From: Microbacterium proteolyticum
GTDB taxonomy: Bacteria > Actinomycetota > Actinomycetes > Actinomycetales > Microbacteriaceae
DNA length: 64,000 bases
Direction: 5' to 3'
Assembly: GCF_029639405.1 (NCBI RefSeq)
Contig: NZ_CP121273.1
Coordinates: 1 to 64,000, forward strand
Below the pieces are notes generated by a model. The model was not told the origin of the DNA. It made no database searches and saw only the letters and a list, made by a program, of their open reading frames with translations. The position numbers and the translations under genes are program-made. Positions 51,684-60,202 of this stretch are shown piece by piece (positions within the stretch are counted from its first letter, which is position 1; every line of letters begins with the position of its first letter).

Positions 51684-53521
51684 CCGTGGTGCCGGAGCAT
51701 CCTTGCTCCGAGTGCGGAAGCCGCGCCCCGCGGGTGAAACGACTCCCCGACGGTGGAGGGCTCTGCCGACCGTGCTACAACGTCAGCCGACGTATGGAGT
51801 GCTCGCGCTGTGGTCGCATCCGTGCGCCCAGCGCTCGAGCCGAGGACGGCGCACCACTCTGCGGGCACTGCGCGCGCCCTAAGCGGGCGTGTGCGGGATG
51901 CGGCCGTGTCGATCACGTCACCGCCATCGTGGACGGTCAGGATCTCTGCCAGCGCTGCTACTCCGCACCGGTCAGAGCGTGCGGACAATGCGGACGGGAG
52001 CGACGCGTCGCAACCCGCCACCAGAATGGCGTAGCAGATCTGTGCCACAGCTGCTACCGCACCCCCATCGCCGAGTGCGCCATCTGCGGTGAGAAGCGCG
52101 CGGTTCATACGACCTGGCCCCTCGGGTCTATATGCGGCGTGTGCTATCGACGCGAGCTCCGCCACCCCGACGGCTGCGGGTCTTGTGGGCAGGTGAAAGC
52201 GCTCATCGGTCGCGATGACCGAGGGGAGCGCGTTTGCGGGCCGTGTGCAGGGTCGACGCGCGACTACGTCTGTGCCACGTGTGGCGCCCCGGGTGAGCAG
52301 CACTTCGAGAACACCTGCATCCGCTGCTCCGTCGTTCGAGCCGCCGGCGACCTCCTCGCGTCCGCGACGGGGGTGATCCCCGGGCGTTTGGCCGGGCTCC
52401 CGGACGCGCTCGTTTATCGAGGTCGCGTGGACTCGACCATGAGATGGCTGCTCAAGCCCACCCCGAGAGCTCTGCTCCGAGCGATCGGGTCGGAAGAGTC
52501 GATCACGCATGCGCGCGTTGACGCGTGTCCGCCTGGGCAGGCGCGACATCATCTCCGTGCGCTCCTGGTCGACGTCGGCGTTCTCCCGGTACGAGATGAG
52601 CAGACTGAGCGGCTCGAAACATGGGTCGACGAGTACCTGATCCAGCTTCCTTCACACCATGCCGCCGAGATCACTCCCTATGCACAATGGAAGGTGCTGC
52701 GGACTGTGCGGCGGCGGGCAGGACGCCGCCGTACCACGGTCGGTGTCGCAGATTCCGCGCGTGAACGGATCCGCGCGGCCGCGCGACTCCTGCAGCACGT
52801 CGAGCAAGAAGGGGCGGGCTTCTCCGCGCTGACACAGGAGGTCCTAGACCGGTGGGTCGGCGGCAACGCAGCCCGCACCGGCGACATCGCACCGTTCATC
52901 TCGTGGCTCAGGTCCACCGGCCAGTATCCGGGACTCCGCGTCGAGCGCGGACAGCAGGCCAGGCCGAGCGAGGTCAGCGGGGAGGACGAGCATCACGCTC
53001 TGGTCCGCACGTTTATCGCCGGGTCGGACGACACGGTGAGCCTCGCGACCAGGGTTGCCGCGCTGCTCGTGCTCCTTTACGGAGCTCGAACCGACCGCAT
53101 CCACCGGCTCACCACTGTCGACACCAGTACAGCCGGAGGACGAACGTATCTCGCGCTATCGACAGAACCCATCGAGATCCCGAACTCGGTCGCTCAACTC
53201 TTCGCGCAGCTCGTGAAAGAAGCTGAGCAGAATCCGGGGGCGACTCGGCGAGCCGGTGAGGGATCGTATCTATTCCCATCTCCCCGACGACACCACGAGC
53301 CGATCCATCCCACGACCCTCGGACGGTGGATAGCGCGGGCCGGGGTCAGCCCGCGGATCGCCCGGAACTACGCCATGCTCGCCCTCGCTAGCGACCTCCC
53401 CGCCGCTATCGTGGCCGTTCAGATGGGAATCACGCCGCAGACAGCGAGCCGATGGTCGCAGTTCTCGCAACGCGACAATTCCGAGTTCGTCGCCGCGAGA
53501 GCAGATTTCCTCCCCCGCTGA
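51680..53521 (+). CDS. Seven-zinc-ribbon protein with degenerate integrase domain
   Basis: 613 residues. Residues ~9-230 hold 14 CxxC pairs forming seven tandem zinc ribbons (CSECG, CRPCY, CSRCG, CGHCA, CAGCG, CQRCY and so on). The rest resembles a tyrosine-recombinase fold (LLVLLYGARTDRIHRL; FPSPRRHHEPIHPTTLGRWI), but HxxR is replaced by SPRIARNYA and the tyrosine region by TASRWSQFS. It is probably a non-catalytic partner of the integrase at 50215. ATG 51680 overlaps the XRE stop. Confidence 0.75.
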   Translation: MTVVPEHPCSECGSRAPRVKRLPDGGGLCRPCYNVSRRMECSRCGRIRAPSARAEDGAPLCGHCARPKRACAGCGRVDHVTAIVDGQDLCQRCYSAPVRACGQCGRERRVATRHQNGVADLCHSCYRTPIAECAICGEKRAVHTTWPLGSICGVCYRRELRHPDGCGSCGQVKALIGRDDRGERVCGPCAGSTRDYVCATCGAPGEQHFENTCIRCSVVRAAGDLLASATGVIPGRLAGLPDALVYRGRVDSTMRWLLKPTPRALLRAIGSEESITHARVDACPPGQARHHLRALLVDVGVLPVRDEQTERLETWVDEYLIQLPSHHAAEITPYAQWKVLRTVRRRAGRRRTTVGVADSARERIRAAARLLQHVEQEGAGFSALTQEVLDRWVGGNAARTGDIAPFISWLRSTGQYPGLRVERGQQARPSEVSGEDEHHALVRTFIAGSDDTVSLATRVAALLVLLYGARTDRIHRLTTVDTSTAGGRTYLALSTEPIEIPNSVAQLFAQLVKEAEQNPGATRRAGEGSYLFPSPRRHHEPIHPTTLGRWIARAGVSPRIARNYAMLALASDLPAAIVAVQMGITPQTASRWSQFSQRDNSEFVAARADFLPR

Positions 53522-53622
53522 GGGCACATCGGAGTGGGTTCAGGCAGCCGCGGCCCGAGAACTCCAAGCCGAGTCAATTCCTTCCAGGACGCTAACAATC
53601 AGGGACGCAGTGCGGCGCTGGG

Positions 53623-54888
53623 TCAAGTGTCCAGGGGGTGTCTCGTCTCGACGTCCCGCATGCGTCCGGCTAGAAGCGCGACGATGGCGAGCAGCGTCGG
53701 CGCGACGCCGGCCACGATGAAGATGGCTGGTATCGGCACGATCAGCGATAGGGGCCCGGCGATGGCGATCGAGACGGGCATGAACGCGATGGAGACGAAG
53801 AAGTCGAGACTGGCGACACGGCCGATCATTTCGGGTGGCACGAGGCGTTGAAGCAGTGTGCCCCAGATCACCACGCCGGCTCCTGTGGCAGCTCCGACCG
53901 CGAACAGTGTGGCGAGCATCACTATTAGGTTGTTGGCGAGGCCGATGAGCACGAGCGGGAGGGTTCCGCCGCCCCAGAGGCCGATCATCAGTGTCAGGTA
54001 TCGCCGGGGCAGTTTGAGTGACGACACGATGAGCGATCCGATGGCGCCTCCGATTCCGTAGGCGGCGAGTAGTAGTCCGAACGTTGCTTCGGCGTCGTCG
54101 AATCGGTCGCGGGTGAGGAAGGGGAGAAGTACCTCGATTGGGCCCTGGATGATGAGCGCGAGGGATGATCCGAAGATCAGGGTCCATAGCAGCCAGCGGG
54201 TGCGGGCGACGTAGCGGACCCCGGCTTTGAGGTCGCCCCACACGCTCGTGCGTTGCTGCGACTGTTCCGGTTCGGTGGTTTCCTCCCGGCGGCTGAGGAA
54301 CAGTGTGATGACGAACGCGACTGCGTAGGACGCGGCGACGATGACCGCTCCGATGGCGGGGAAGAACGCCCCGACGATGATCCCTCCGAGGGCGGGTCCG
54401 AGGCCCTGCCCCATCGAGGGCCGGAGAGCCCCTTCGAGCCCGTTTGCGGCGAGCAGTTGTTCGGGCGGTAGTACTTGGGGGAGGTAGGCGCTGTAGGCCG
54501 GGTAGAAGAACGCACTACCCGCGCCCATGGCGAACGAGGCGAGCCCGACATGCCACAACTCGATCGCGCCCGTGAGGGACAGCACCGCGACGGCGGCCAT
54601 GACCGCCGCGGTGAGTCCCTGCACGGTGATGATGATCCGCCGCTTCGAGAAGCGATCGGCTACCACCCCGCCGAGGACCGAGAAAGCGAAGAGGCCGAGG
54701 CTGAGCCCGGTAGCGACGGCTGACAGGGCAAGGGGGCTGTCGTCGAGTGCGAGCACCTGAAACACCATGACGATGGTCCACATGCCGGTGCCGAAGACTT
54801 CGATACCGACGGCCGCGAACAGCAGCCGGTAGTCGCGGGTAGCGAGAGGGCGCAGCGCCCGCAGCCGGTCGGGAGTCTCGCGGGTCAT
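53623..54888 (-). CDS. MFS efflux transporter (DHA3 type)
   Basis: 421 residues with about twelve helices and the MFS loop signature GGVVADRFSKRRIII. Similar to macrolide/tetracycline-type drug antiporters of the DHA3 group. The start overlaps the stop of the ABC-F gene, so the two form an operon; such pairs point to antibiotic resistance. Substrate not determinable here. Confidence 0.85.
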   Translation of the reverse strand: MTRETPDRLRALRPLATRDYRLLFAAVGIEVFGTGMWTIVMVFQVLALDDSPLALSAVATGLSLGLFAFSVLGGVVADRFSKRRIIITVQGLTAAVMAAVAVLSLTGAIELWHVGLASFAMGAGSAFFYPAYSAYLPQVLPPEQLLAANGLEGALRPSMGQGLGPALGGIIVGAFFPAIGAVIVAASYAVAFVITLFLSRREETTEPEQSQQRTSVWGDLKAGVRYVARTRWLLWTLIFGSSLALIIQGPIEVLLPFLTRDRFDDAEATFGLLLAAYGIGGAIGSLIVSSLKLPRRYLTLMIGLWGGGTLPLVLIGLANNLIVMLATLFAVGAATGAGVVIWGTLLQRLVPPEMIGRVASLDFFVSIAFMPVSIAIAGPLSLIVPIPAIFIVAGVAPTLLAIVALLAGRMRDVETRHPLDT

Positions 54889-56525
54889 ACGAGCGCCTCG
54901 CTTTCGGTCGTAGCTTCCAGTTGCAGTGCCGGCCAGCCTTCGACGTCGCGGAGAAGCTGCCGGTCGTGGGTGGATACGACAACAGCCGCTTGGGTGGCGT
55001 TGAGCGCGTCGGTCAGTTCGTCGACGAGCGCGATCGATAGGTGGTTGGTCGGTTCGTCGAGCAAGAGCACGTGCGGCTTGGTGGCGAGCACCAGGGCCAG
55101 CTCGAGGCGCCGTTGCTGGCCCATCGACAGCTCACCTATCCGCTTGCTCGATTCGCGGGCGCGCAGGAGCCCGAGCTGCGAGAGACCGACTGCCTCACGC
55201 GATGGAACGAGCGCGTCGACGTGGGCTGCGTAGAACTCGCTCGCGCGACGATCCAGCGGCAGCTCCGACTCTTGGCGCAGAAAAGCGAGCCGCACGTTCT
55301 GCGGGCGACGAACGGTGCCGGTGTCCGGGCGGAGGTCTCCCGCTGCGACGCTCAGCAGTGTGGACTTGCCGGCCCCGTTGGGTCCGGTCACTACGAGACG
55401 CCCGCGGTGTGACAAAGAGAACGCCGCCGGGCGCGTAAGCCTGCCGGTCACGGTCACGTCCTCCACGCTCAACAGCACCGCTCCGGTTCGGGTCGCAAGC
55501 TCCGGGAAGCGAAACACTTGCGGCGGCTCGGGAACAGTCACCGCGTGCGCTTCGAGTTGCTCCTGCCGGCGATGCACGCTCTGCACGAGCCCGCCCGCGC
55601 GCGTGGCCCGTCCGTGCTTGTTGGTTCCCTTCTCTGGTCGCCACCCCGAGACGAGTCGGTTCTGCGCCGAGCTGAGACTGTCCTGCAGCCGCGCGAGCTC
55701 GGTCTGCTGTCGCTCGAATTCGTGCTCCCACCGTTCGCGCTCGGCGCGCCGGCCCTCGCGGTAGCCGGCATAACCGTTGCCGTACACGCGCACCCGGTCA
55801 TCCGGGGTCGGGTCGAGGTCCACGATCGTCTCCGCGACGTCGGAGAGCAGCGCGCGATCATGGGTGACGACGACCACGCCGCCGTTTCGCGACCGCAGTT
55901 GCGTGGTCAGAAACTCGAGGCCGCTTCGATCGAGGTGATTTGTGGGTTCGTCGAGGAGCAGGAAATCGTCGTCGGCGCCGAGCAGGCACGCCAGACGGAC
56001 TCGATAGCGCTGCCCGACGGAGAGGTCGTCCAGGCGCCGGGATGGCTCCGTTTCGGCGTCGAGTGCTTCCAACGCGATCTGCACCCGCCGTTCGGCATCC
56101 CACGCATCGAGGACTTCGGCGTGTTCCAATGCGGCGGCGTATCGTTCTTCGGCGCCGGGGACGCCTGCGGCGAGTGACACCGCGGCCGAATCGAGGGCCG
56201 CAACGGCGGCGAGCGGCTGCGCGATCGCTTCCGCGACCGCCTGGCCCACTGTGCGGTTGCCGCCGGTCGGCATCTCTTGTTCGGCTATGCCGACCGTCCC
56301 GAGTCGCTGCACTACTCCGCTGTCCGGGGTGAGAGCGCCGCTGAGGACGTGCAGGAGCGTCGACTTCCCCCGGCCGTTCTCGCCCACGATCGCTACTCGC
56401 GAGGTGGCCGTGACCGTGAGGTCGACGTGGCTGAGGACGGGGGTGGCTCCGCGCGTTACGGAGACGTCGGAGGCGATGAGCTGCGCGCGATGGCGCGCTG
56501 ATAGAGGGGTGTTGAGGGAGAGCAT
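54885..56525 (-). CDS. ABC-F family ribosome-protection-type ATPase
   Basis: 546 residues, two ABC domains in one chain and no membrane helices: Walker A GENGRGKST and GPNGAGKST, signatures LSVGQRYR and LSMGQQRR, Walker B LLLDEPTNHLD and LLLDEPTNHLS. The linker (EFERQQTELARLQDSLSSAQ...) is the antibiotic-resistance-domain position. GAAGGA supports ATG 56525. ABC-F proteins of this kind remove macrolide, lincosamide or pleuromutilin drugs from ribosomes. A leader peptide lies upstream. Confidence 0.9.
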   Translation of the reverse strand: MLSLNTPLSARHRAQLIASDVSVTRGATPVLSHVDLTVTATSRVAIVGENGRGKSTLLHVLSGALTPDSGVVQRLGTVGIAEQEMPTGGNRTVGQAVAEAIAQPLAAVAALDSAAVSLAAGVPGAEERYAAALEHAEVLDAWDAERRVQIALEALDAETEPSRRLDDLSVGQRYRVRLACLLGADDDFLLLDEPTNHLDRSGLEFLTTQLRSRNGGVVVVTHDRALLSDVAETIVDLDPTPDDRVRVYGNGYAGYREGRRAERERWEHEFERQQTELARLQDSLSSAQNRLVSGWRPEKGTNKHGRATRAGGLVQSVHRRQEQLEAHAVTVPEPPQVFRFPELATRTGAVLLSVEDVTVTGRLTRPAAFSLSHRGRLVVTGPNGAGKSTLLSVAAGDLRPDTGTVRRPQNVRLAFLRQESELPLDRRASEFYAAHVDALVPSREAVGLSQLGLLRARESSKRIGELSMGQQRRLELALVLATKPHVLLLDEPTNHLSIALVDELTDALNATQAAVVVSTHDRQLLRDVEGWPALQLEATTESEALV

Positions 56526-56660
56526 TCGTATCCTTCGGAAACGACGCACCGCACGGCTATGAAGCGTGCGAGGGTGCGCAAGGTGACGGCGACCCGTGCA
56601 GGGTCGAGAACGAGCGGCCGCCGCAGGCTCGGATGACTCAACGAGCGCGGTAGGCCTTAC

Positions 56661-56690
56661 TCAGCCGTCACAGGAAGTACAAATGCACAT
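56661..56690 (-). CDS. Possible 9-codon leader peptide of the ABC-F operon
   Basis: Reads MCICTSCDG and stops, 135 bp before the ABC-F start. Its ATG coincides with the predicted transcription start. Between it and the gene lie GC-rich inverted repeats, such as CGACCC/GGGTCG at 56591-56607. Drug-stalled translation of such a peptide can switch an attenuator; that mechanism is inferred. Confidence 0.4.
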   Translation of the reverse strand: MCICTSCDG

Positions 56691-56694
56691 TCCG

Positions 56695-56722
56695 AGTGTA
56701 TCGAACGACGTGATCAGAGCAA
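56695..56722 (-). promoter_or_regulatory. Promoter of the ABC-F/MFS operon
   Basis: On the minus strand TTGCTC (56722-56717) and TACACT (56700-56695) with a 16-bp spacer. Transcription should begin near 56690, the first base of the leader peptide. Confidence 0.55.
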
Positions 56723-56950
56723 CCACCGAAGAGACTCCGCCTGGAGTTTGTGGCTCTCGTCAGCGGGACGCGCCTGCCCGGAGATCTCCGCAACAGAGGA
56801 GAGGTACAAGCCCACCACACTCGGCGGACGACGATCTGCTAGCTGTCGCTCAAAGGCATGAGCGGATCGACGCGTGCTTGCGAATAGCGCAACCTTCAAT
56901 ATTGCTTCTCCGCCAGTCGCGAAGTTCGCCGCGTGACCCCCAGCCAAAAC
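56723..56950. other. Stretch with a possible gene remnant on the minus strand
   Basis: The minus strand stays open through this stretch and reads ILKVALFASTRRSAHAFERQ and then SVVGLYLSSVAEISGQARP up to a stop at 56714. The residue pattern is protein-like but lacks a credible start (the frame runs back through the 17-bp motifs). It may be the tail of a lost gene. Nothing is assigned. Confidence 0.25.
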
Positions 56951-57007
56951 AGTACTAATCCCGTTACCACTAACCGAAAACACCCCTAATAGTACTAATA
57001 GGGGTAC
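56951..57007 (+). repeat. 17-bp plasmid motif, sites 4 and 5
   Basis: AGTACTAATCCCGTTAC at 56951-56967 and AGTACTAATAGGGGTAC at 56991-57007. The second is centred in a near-palindrome, CCCCTAATAGTACTAATA followed by GGGG. They precede the gene at 57039. Confidence 0.65.
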
Positions 57008-57038
57008 AGGCGCAAAGCGCACGACCGAAGGAGACACC

Positions 57039-57275
57039 ATGGAGAAGATCGCCGTTACCCGCCTCGCAGACCTTCGCGCAGGGGACCGCCTCGTAAGCCT
57101 GGACGGCCGCGCATATATTCCGGTGCGGATCGTTGCGCAGGGGCTCGGGTGCATCGGCGCAGGAACCGTTCAAGGTGTGCGCCTGGTGAACCCGTTCCCA
57201 AGTAGCGACGTCGAGCACGTGTTCTACCCGTCGCAGATGGACGGGCACCGCATCGAGGTTGAGCGCAGCAACTAA
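57039..57275 (+). CDS. Small plasmid protein, unknown function
   Basis: 78 residues: MEKIAVTRLADLRAGDRLVS, DGRAYIPVRIVAQGLGC, a Val-rich strand and a short end. A small beta-barrel is likely. CGAAGGAG gives a good ribosome site. Flanked on both sides by 17-bp motifs, just before parA. Confidence 0.55.
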   Translation: MEKIAVTRLADLRAGDRLVSLDGRAYIPVRIVAQGLGCIGAGTVQGVRLVNPFPSSDVEHVFYPSQMDGHRIEVERSN

Positions 57276-57291
57276 CCCTAATACCCCTAAC

Positions 57292-57384
57292 AGTACTAAT
57301 CCCGTTACTATGGAGTGAGATCCCAGACTCGCAGGGGTGCGCCGCCACGGCAAAGCGCACCCCTAAGAGTACTATTACCGTTAC
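57292..57384 (+). repeat. 17-bp plasmid motif, sites 6 and 7 (parA upstream region)
   Basis: AGTACTAATCCCGTTAC at 57292-57308 and AGTACTATTACCGTTAC at 57368-57384, the latter 16 bp before the parA start. A cluster of repeats directly upstream of parA is the usual place of a centromere (parC/parS) that the small ParB binds and through which it represses the operon. Confidence 0.65.
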
Positions 57385-57400
57385 AAGGAAGGTGCCTCAC

Positions 57401-58057
57401 ATGACTCTTCGCATCCTCGCCGTCGTCGGGCAGAAGGGCGGCGTCGGTAAGACGACGACCGTCATGAACCTCGCCGCAGTGCTGTCAGATCATGCCCGCG
57501 TACTCGTCGTCGACGTCGACCCGCAGCGCAGCGCAACCGACTGGGCGGAGGCGGGAGGGGACAATGTGCCCTTCGACTTCGCTACCGAGTCAGACCCCCA
57601 AGTCCTCGCCGGTCTACGGCGCACCAACGAGTACGACGTGATCGTCGTCGACACCCCGGGAAGCTTGCGGGACACCGACGTTCTCGGCGCGGTCCTCGAC
57701 AACAGCGATTTCGTCATCCTGCCCATGGAACCCGCGACCATGAGCGTGAAGCCCGCAGTTCGCGTCATTCGCCAGCTGATCGAGCCGCGGAACCTGCCCT
57801 ACCGAGTCCTGGTGAGCCGTGTGAAGCGCGATCCCTCCGCGGTGCGCCGCAAAGACGACGCGCTCGAACTCCTCGACGAGATGCACCTCCCACGCTTCCG
57901 CAGCGTCATCCGCGAATACGTCATGCACACGGACGCACCGCTGACCGGGGAAGTGGTCACCACCTACCCCCGCAGCCGAGCCACCGCCAACGCCATCGAC
58001 GACTACAAAGACCTCGCCCTGGAGCTCACGAGCCTCTGGGCCAACGGAAAGAGATAG
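57401..58057 (+). CDS. parA: ParA-family partition ATPase
   Basis: 218 residues, no N-terminal HTH, so a type Ib-like ParA. Deviant Walker A KGGVGKTT, Walker A' VVDVDPQRSATDW, Walker B VIVVDTPG. AAGGAAGG precedes ATG 57401. Followed after 10 bp by a small ParB-like gene, the standard two-gene plasmid partition operon. Confidence 0.93.
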   Translation: MTLRILAVVGQKGGVGKTTTVMNLAAVLSDHARVLVVDVDPQRSATDWAEAGGDNVPFDFATESDPQVLAGLRRTNEYDVIVVDTPGSLRDTDVLGAVLDNSDFVILPMEPATMSVKPAVRVIRQLIEPRNLPYRVLVSRVKRDPSAVRRKDDALELLDEMHLPRFRSVIREYVMHTDAPLTGEVVTTYPRSRATANAIDDYKDLALELTSLWANGKR

Positions 58058-58067
58058 GGGATCTCCC

Positions 58068-58445
58068 ATGGCACGCAAAACCCTCTCCTCCCTCGTCGGG
58101 CGCCTCGAGGACGATCAGCCCGCTGAGACCCCACAGCCGGCGCCCGCCGCCGCCCCCGTGGAGAAGACCGCCGAGGCGGCCCCCGCGGCCGAGGCACCCG
58201 CGCCGAAGAAGCGCACCAAGTACCCGCCGAAGGTGTCGTTCTACCAGGAGCTTGAAGACACCGACCGCATCCGCGGTGCAATCCTGCACACGTTCGCACA
58301 AGAAGGGTTCCGCAACCTCTCGCAATTCCTCAACGCTGCCGCGATGAAAGAGGTCGAGCGCCTCGAGGCCAAGTACAACGACGGCAAGCCGTTCCCGCCC
58401 GTCAAGGCCCGCGAACTGCCCCAGGGGCGCCCAATGGGGGTATGA
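58068..58445 (+). CDS. parB: Small ParB-like centromere-binding protein
   Basis: 125 residues: basic start MARKTLSSLVGRL, a Pro/Ala/Glu linker, and a conserved end with KYPPKVSFYQELEDTDRIRG, FRNLSQFLNAAAMKEVERLE and LPQGRPMG. This C-terminal pattern is typical of small ribbon-helix-helix-type ParB proteins of actinobacterial plasmids. It probably binds the repeats upstream of parA. Confidence 0.8.
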   Translation: MARKTLSSLVGRLEDDQPAETPQPAPAAAPVEKTAEAAPAAEAPAPKKRTKYPPKVSFYQELEDTDRIRGAILHTFAQEGFRNLSQFLNAAAMKEVERLEAKYNDGKPFPPVKARELPQGRPMGV

Positions 58446-58446
58446 C

Positions 58447-58962
58447 GTGAGCGCTCGAGCGCGGCGCGGCTGGGCGCTGGCCGGGATCATCCTCGCAAGC
58501 GGGGGTGTCGGATACGGCCTTCGCAGCGCCTTCCCGCCCTACCCAGCGCTGACCACACCCGTTGTCATCGACGAAGCTCTCTGGCGCGCGATTCTGAGCG
58601 GGCCCCCGATGGCCGGCGTCTTCGCTGTCATCGCCGCCGTCATCGCCTTCACTCCCGCCATCCGCTCAACCAAAATCGCCCGCGAGAACGCCGCGCGCGA
58701 ACAGTGGTGGAACCGCGCGCAATGGGCCCTAGGGCTGGCCGCATCCGATGACCAGGAAGACCGCGAGGTCGCAAACGACGCCCTCCAGGCCCTGCTCGAG
58801 GACGCGACCCCCACCGAAGGCAAGATGATCTACCGCACGATCAAGAACCTTCAACGCCCAGCCGCCGTAGACACGCCCGCAATCGCGACGGAAAATAGAC
58901 CGAGAAGGAAGGTGATCAGATGGCTCGGCATTCCCGCTCGTCCTTCACCGGACGCTTCGTGA
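58447..58962 (+). CDS. Membrane protein with cytoplasmic helical tail, unknown
   Basis: 171 residues: two N-terminal helices (GWALAGIILASGGVGYGL; MAGVFAVIAAVIAFTPAI) then a charged helical region (AREQWWNRAQWALGLAASDD) and a basic tail. GTG start one base after parB. Its end overlaps the next small gene by 43 bp. Similar plasmid genes are hypotheticals. Confidence 0.6.
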   Translation: MSARARRGWALAGIILASGGVGYGLRSAFPPYPALTTPVVIDEALWRAILSGPPMAGVFAVIAAVIAFTPAIRSTKIARENAAREQWWNRAQWALGLAASDDQEDREVANDALQALLEDATPTEGKMIYRTIKNLQRPAAVDTPAIATENRPRRKVIRWLGIPARPSPDAS

Positions 58963-59117
58963 CATCGCACAAGGGCAGCCTCCAGCGCCGCATCGCGGCA
59001 GGCGAGGCCGACCCGATCAGCGATCGCGAGCGCGCACAGCTTCAAGAGATCCGCCAGACCTACATCCGCAGATTCGGCGTCGACCCCGAGGCCCAGACGG
59101 TCTCCAAGACCGCCTGA
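58920..59117 (+). CDS. Small basic plasmid protein
   Basis: 65 residues, basic at the N-terminus (MARHSRSSFTGRFVTSHKGS) with one helix (SDRERAQLQEIRQTYIRRFG). GAAGGAAGG precedes the ATG. Last gene of the par cluster, before a hairpin. Function unknown. Confidence 0.55.
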   Translation: MARHSRSSFTGRFVTSHKGSLQRRIAAGEADPISDRERAQLQEIRQTYIRRFGVDPEAQTVSKTA

Positions 59118-59128
59118 CACGCGCTGAG

Positions 59129-59158
59129 AAGGGACCGTGCCCACGGGGCCGGTCCCTT
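59129..59158 (+). terminator. Terminator hairpin after par cluster
   Basis: AAGGGACC (59129-59136) pairs with GGTCCCTT (59151-59158); the loop can pair further. Followed by CCTTCGTTCT, a weak T-rich tail. The next 270 bp to 59432 show no gene; they contain a short palindrome AGACATTTGTCT (59385-59396). Confidence 0.7.
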
Positions 59159-59432
59159 CCTTCGTTCTCGAGCATCACCACATCAGCCGCTCGCACCGGA
59201 TACATGCCGATCTTGCGCAAGGGAGAGCACGGTCCAGGGTGCGGCAACGCCGCATCGCATCGCGACGCGCAGCGCCCTTGACGGTGATCGACCGCGTGCC
59301 ACGATCCCAGCATCCGGGGGAGGGGTGAATCACTTTCCGGACTCGCTCCCGGGGGCGCGCCCGAAGATGACTTACGGTCCATCTAGACATTTGTCTCATG
59401 GAGTCCGTCTTCGTTCTCAAAGGAGAAACGTC

Positions 59433-59630
59433 ATGCCCCGACAGCGTCCGCAACCGCGGCCTTCCCTGATAAGTGAGCGTCCCGCCAGTTCCGACAACGC
59501 CCCTCACGCGGGGAGCTCGCCCCGTCGCCGGTCAACGCTGGCTGGTGGGAGCATTTTCGATCCCCCGTTTATGCCAACGGCACACGGGGACATTCCTGTG
59601 GCCGAAGGTGATGAGGGCCGAGCGCGATAG
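59433..59630 (+). CDS. Small Pro/Arg-rich protein, unknown
   Basis: 65 residues of low complexity (MPRQRPQPRPSLISERPASS, PHAGSSPRRRSTLAGGS). AAAGGAGA lies 7 bp before the ATG, one of the better ribosome sites in the window, which is the main support. Probably disordered. No family recognised. Confidence 0.4.
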   Translation: MPRQRPQPRPSLISERPASSDNAPHAGSSPRRRSTLAGGSIFDPPFMPTAHGDIPVAEGDEGRAR

Positions 59631-59633
59631 TCC

Positions 59634-59882
59634 TCACTTCCGGTTGCTCGTCGAGGGACCGGTGTGCTTGACGTACTCCGCCCAGGTGCATTCCACTGCG
59701 AGCTTCATCCCGTCCTCGGGAAAATAGCCGATTAGTTGCCGCTGAGCCGGATCGTCGTGAAACGTCACCGAGCGCAGCAGCTTCCGCCCCTGCACCTCGA
59801 CCACGCGCACAATCGCGATTCGTCTGCTGCGGTCGAAGACGAGCCACACCCCCGGCTCGGGGGAGCGCTGCAGCTGAGACAT
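59634..59882 (-). CDS. Small protein, unknown function
   Basis: 82 residues: MSQLQRSPEPGVWLVFDRSR, a strand-rich middle (IAIVRVVEVQGRKLLRSVTF) and TWAEYVKHTG. Looks like a compact beta domain. A GTG at 59903 is an alternative start. It lies next to the decayed DUF305 duplicate. Confidence 0.45.
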   Translation of the reverse strand: MSQLQRSPEPGVWLVFDRSRRIAIVRVVEVQGRKLLRSVTFHDDPAQRQLIGYFPEDGMKLAVECTWAEYVKHTGPSTSNRK

Positions 59883-59956
59883 CGGAGACCAAACCTGTAC
59901 CACGCGCGGCCCTCACGCCCCGTTGACGGTCATGAGCCGTTGATCCCGCCACCGGC

Positions 59957-60202
59957 AGCATGGACCACGGCGGCGGCATGATGAGCGAAGACGACATGCA
60001 ATCGCTCAAGCAGGCCACCGGAACCGACGCCGCCCGGCTGTTCCTCCAGCAGATGATCGAGCACCACCGCGGTGCCATCGACATGGCCCTGGAAGAAGCG
60101 ACCAACGGCCAGAACAGCGACGCCGTCGCACTCGCCAACACCATCATCGAGGCGCAGACCTCCGAGATCGCCACGATGGAGGAGCTTCTCGCCACTCTCT
60201 GA
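59957..60202 (+). pseudogene. DUF305 lipoprotein, C-terminal fragment (duplicate of 15885)
   Basis: Reads MDHGGGMMSEDDMQSLKQAT through QMIEHHRGAIDM to EELLATL, about 89% identical by eye to the second half of the protein at 15885. Signal peptide and first repeat are gone. The similarity starts abruptly near 59948, so this is a recombination remnant, not a full gene. Confidence 0.8.

Noticed and set aside
49165..57384. Repeated 17-bp motif as a CRISPR array
   Set aside because: Copies are far apart, spacing is irregular, most differ in sequence and there are no cas genes; an operator/centromere role fits better.
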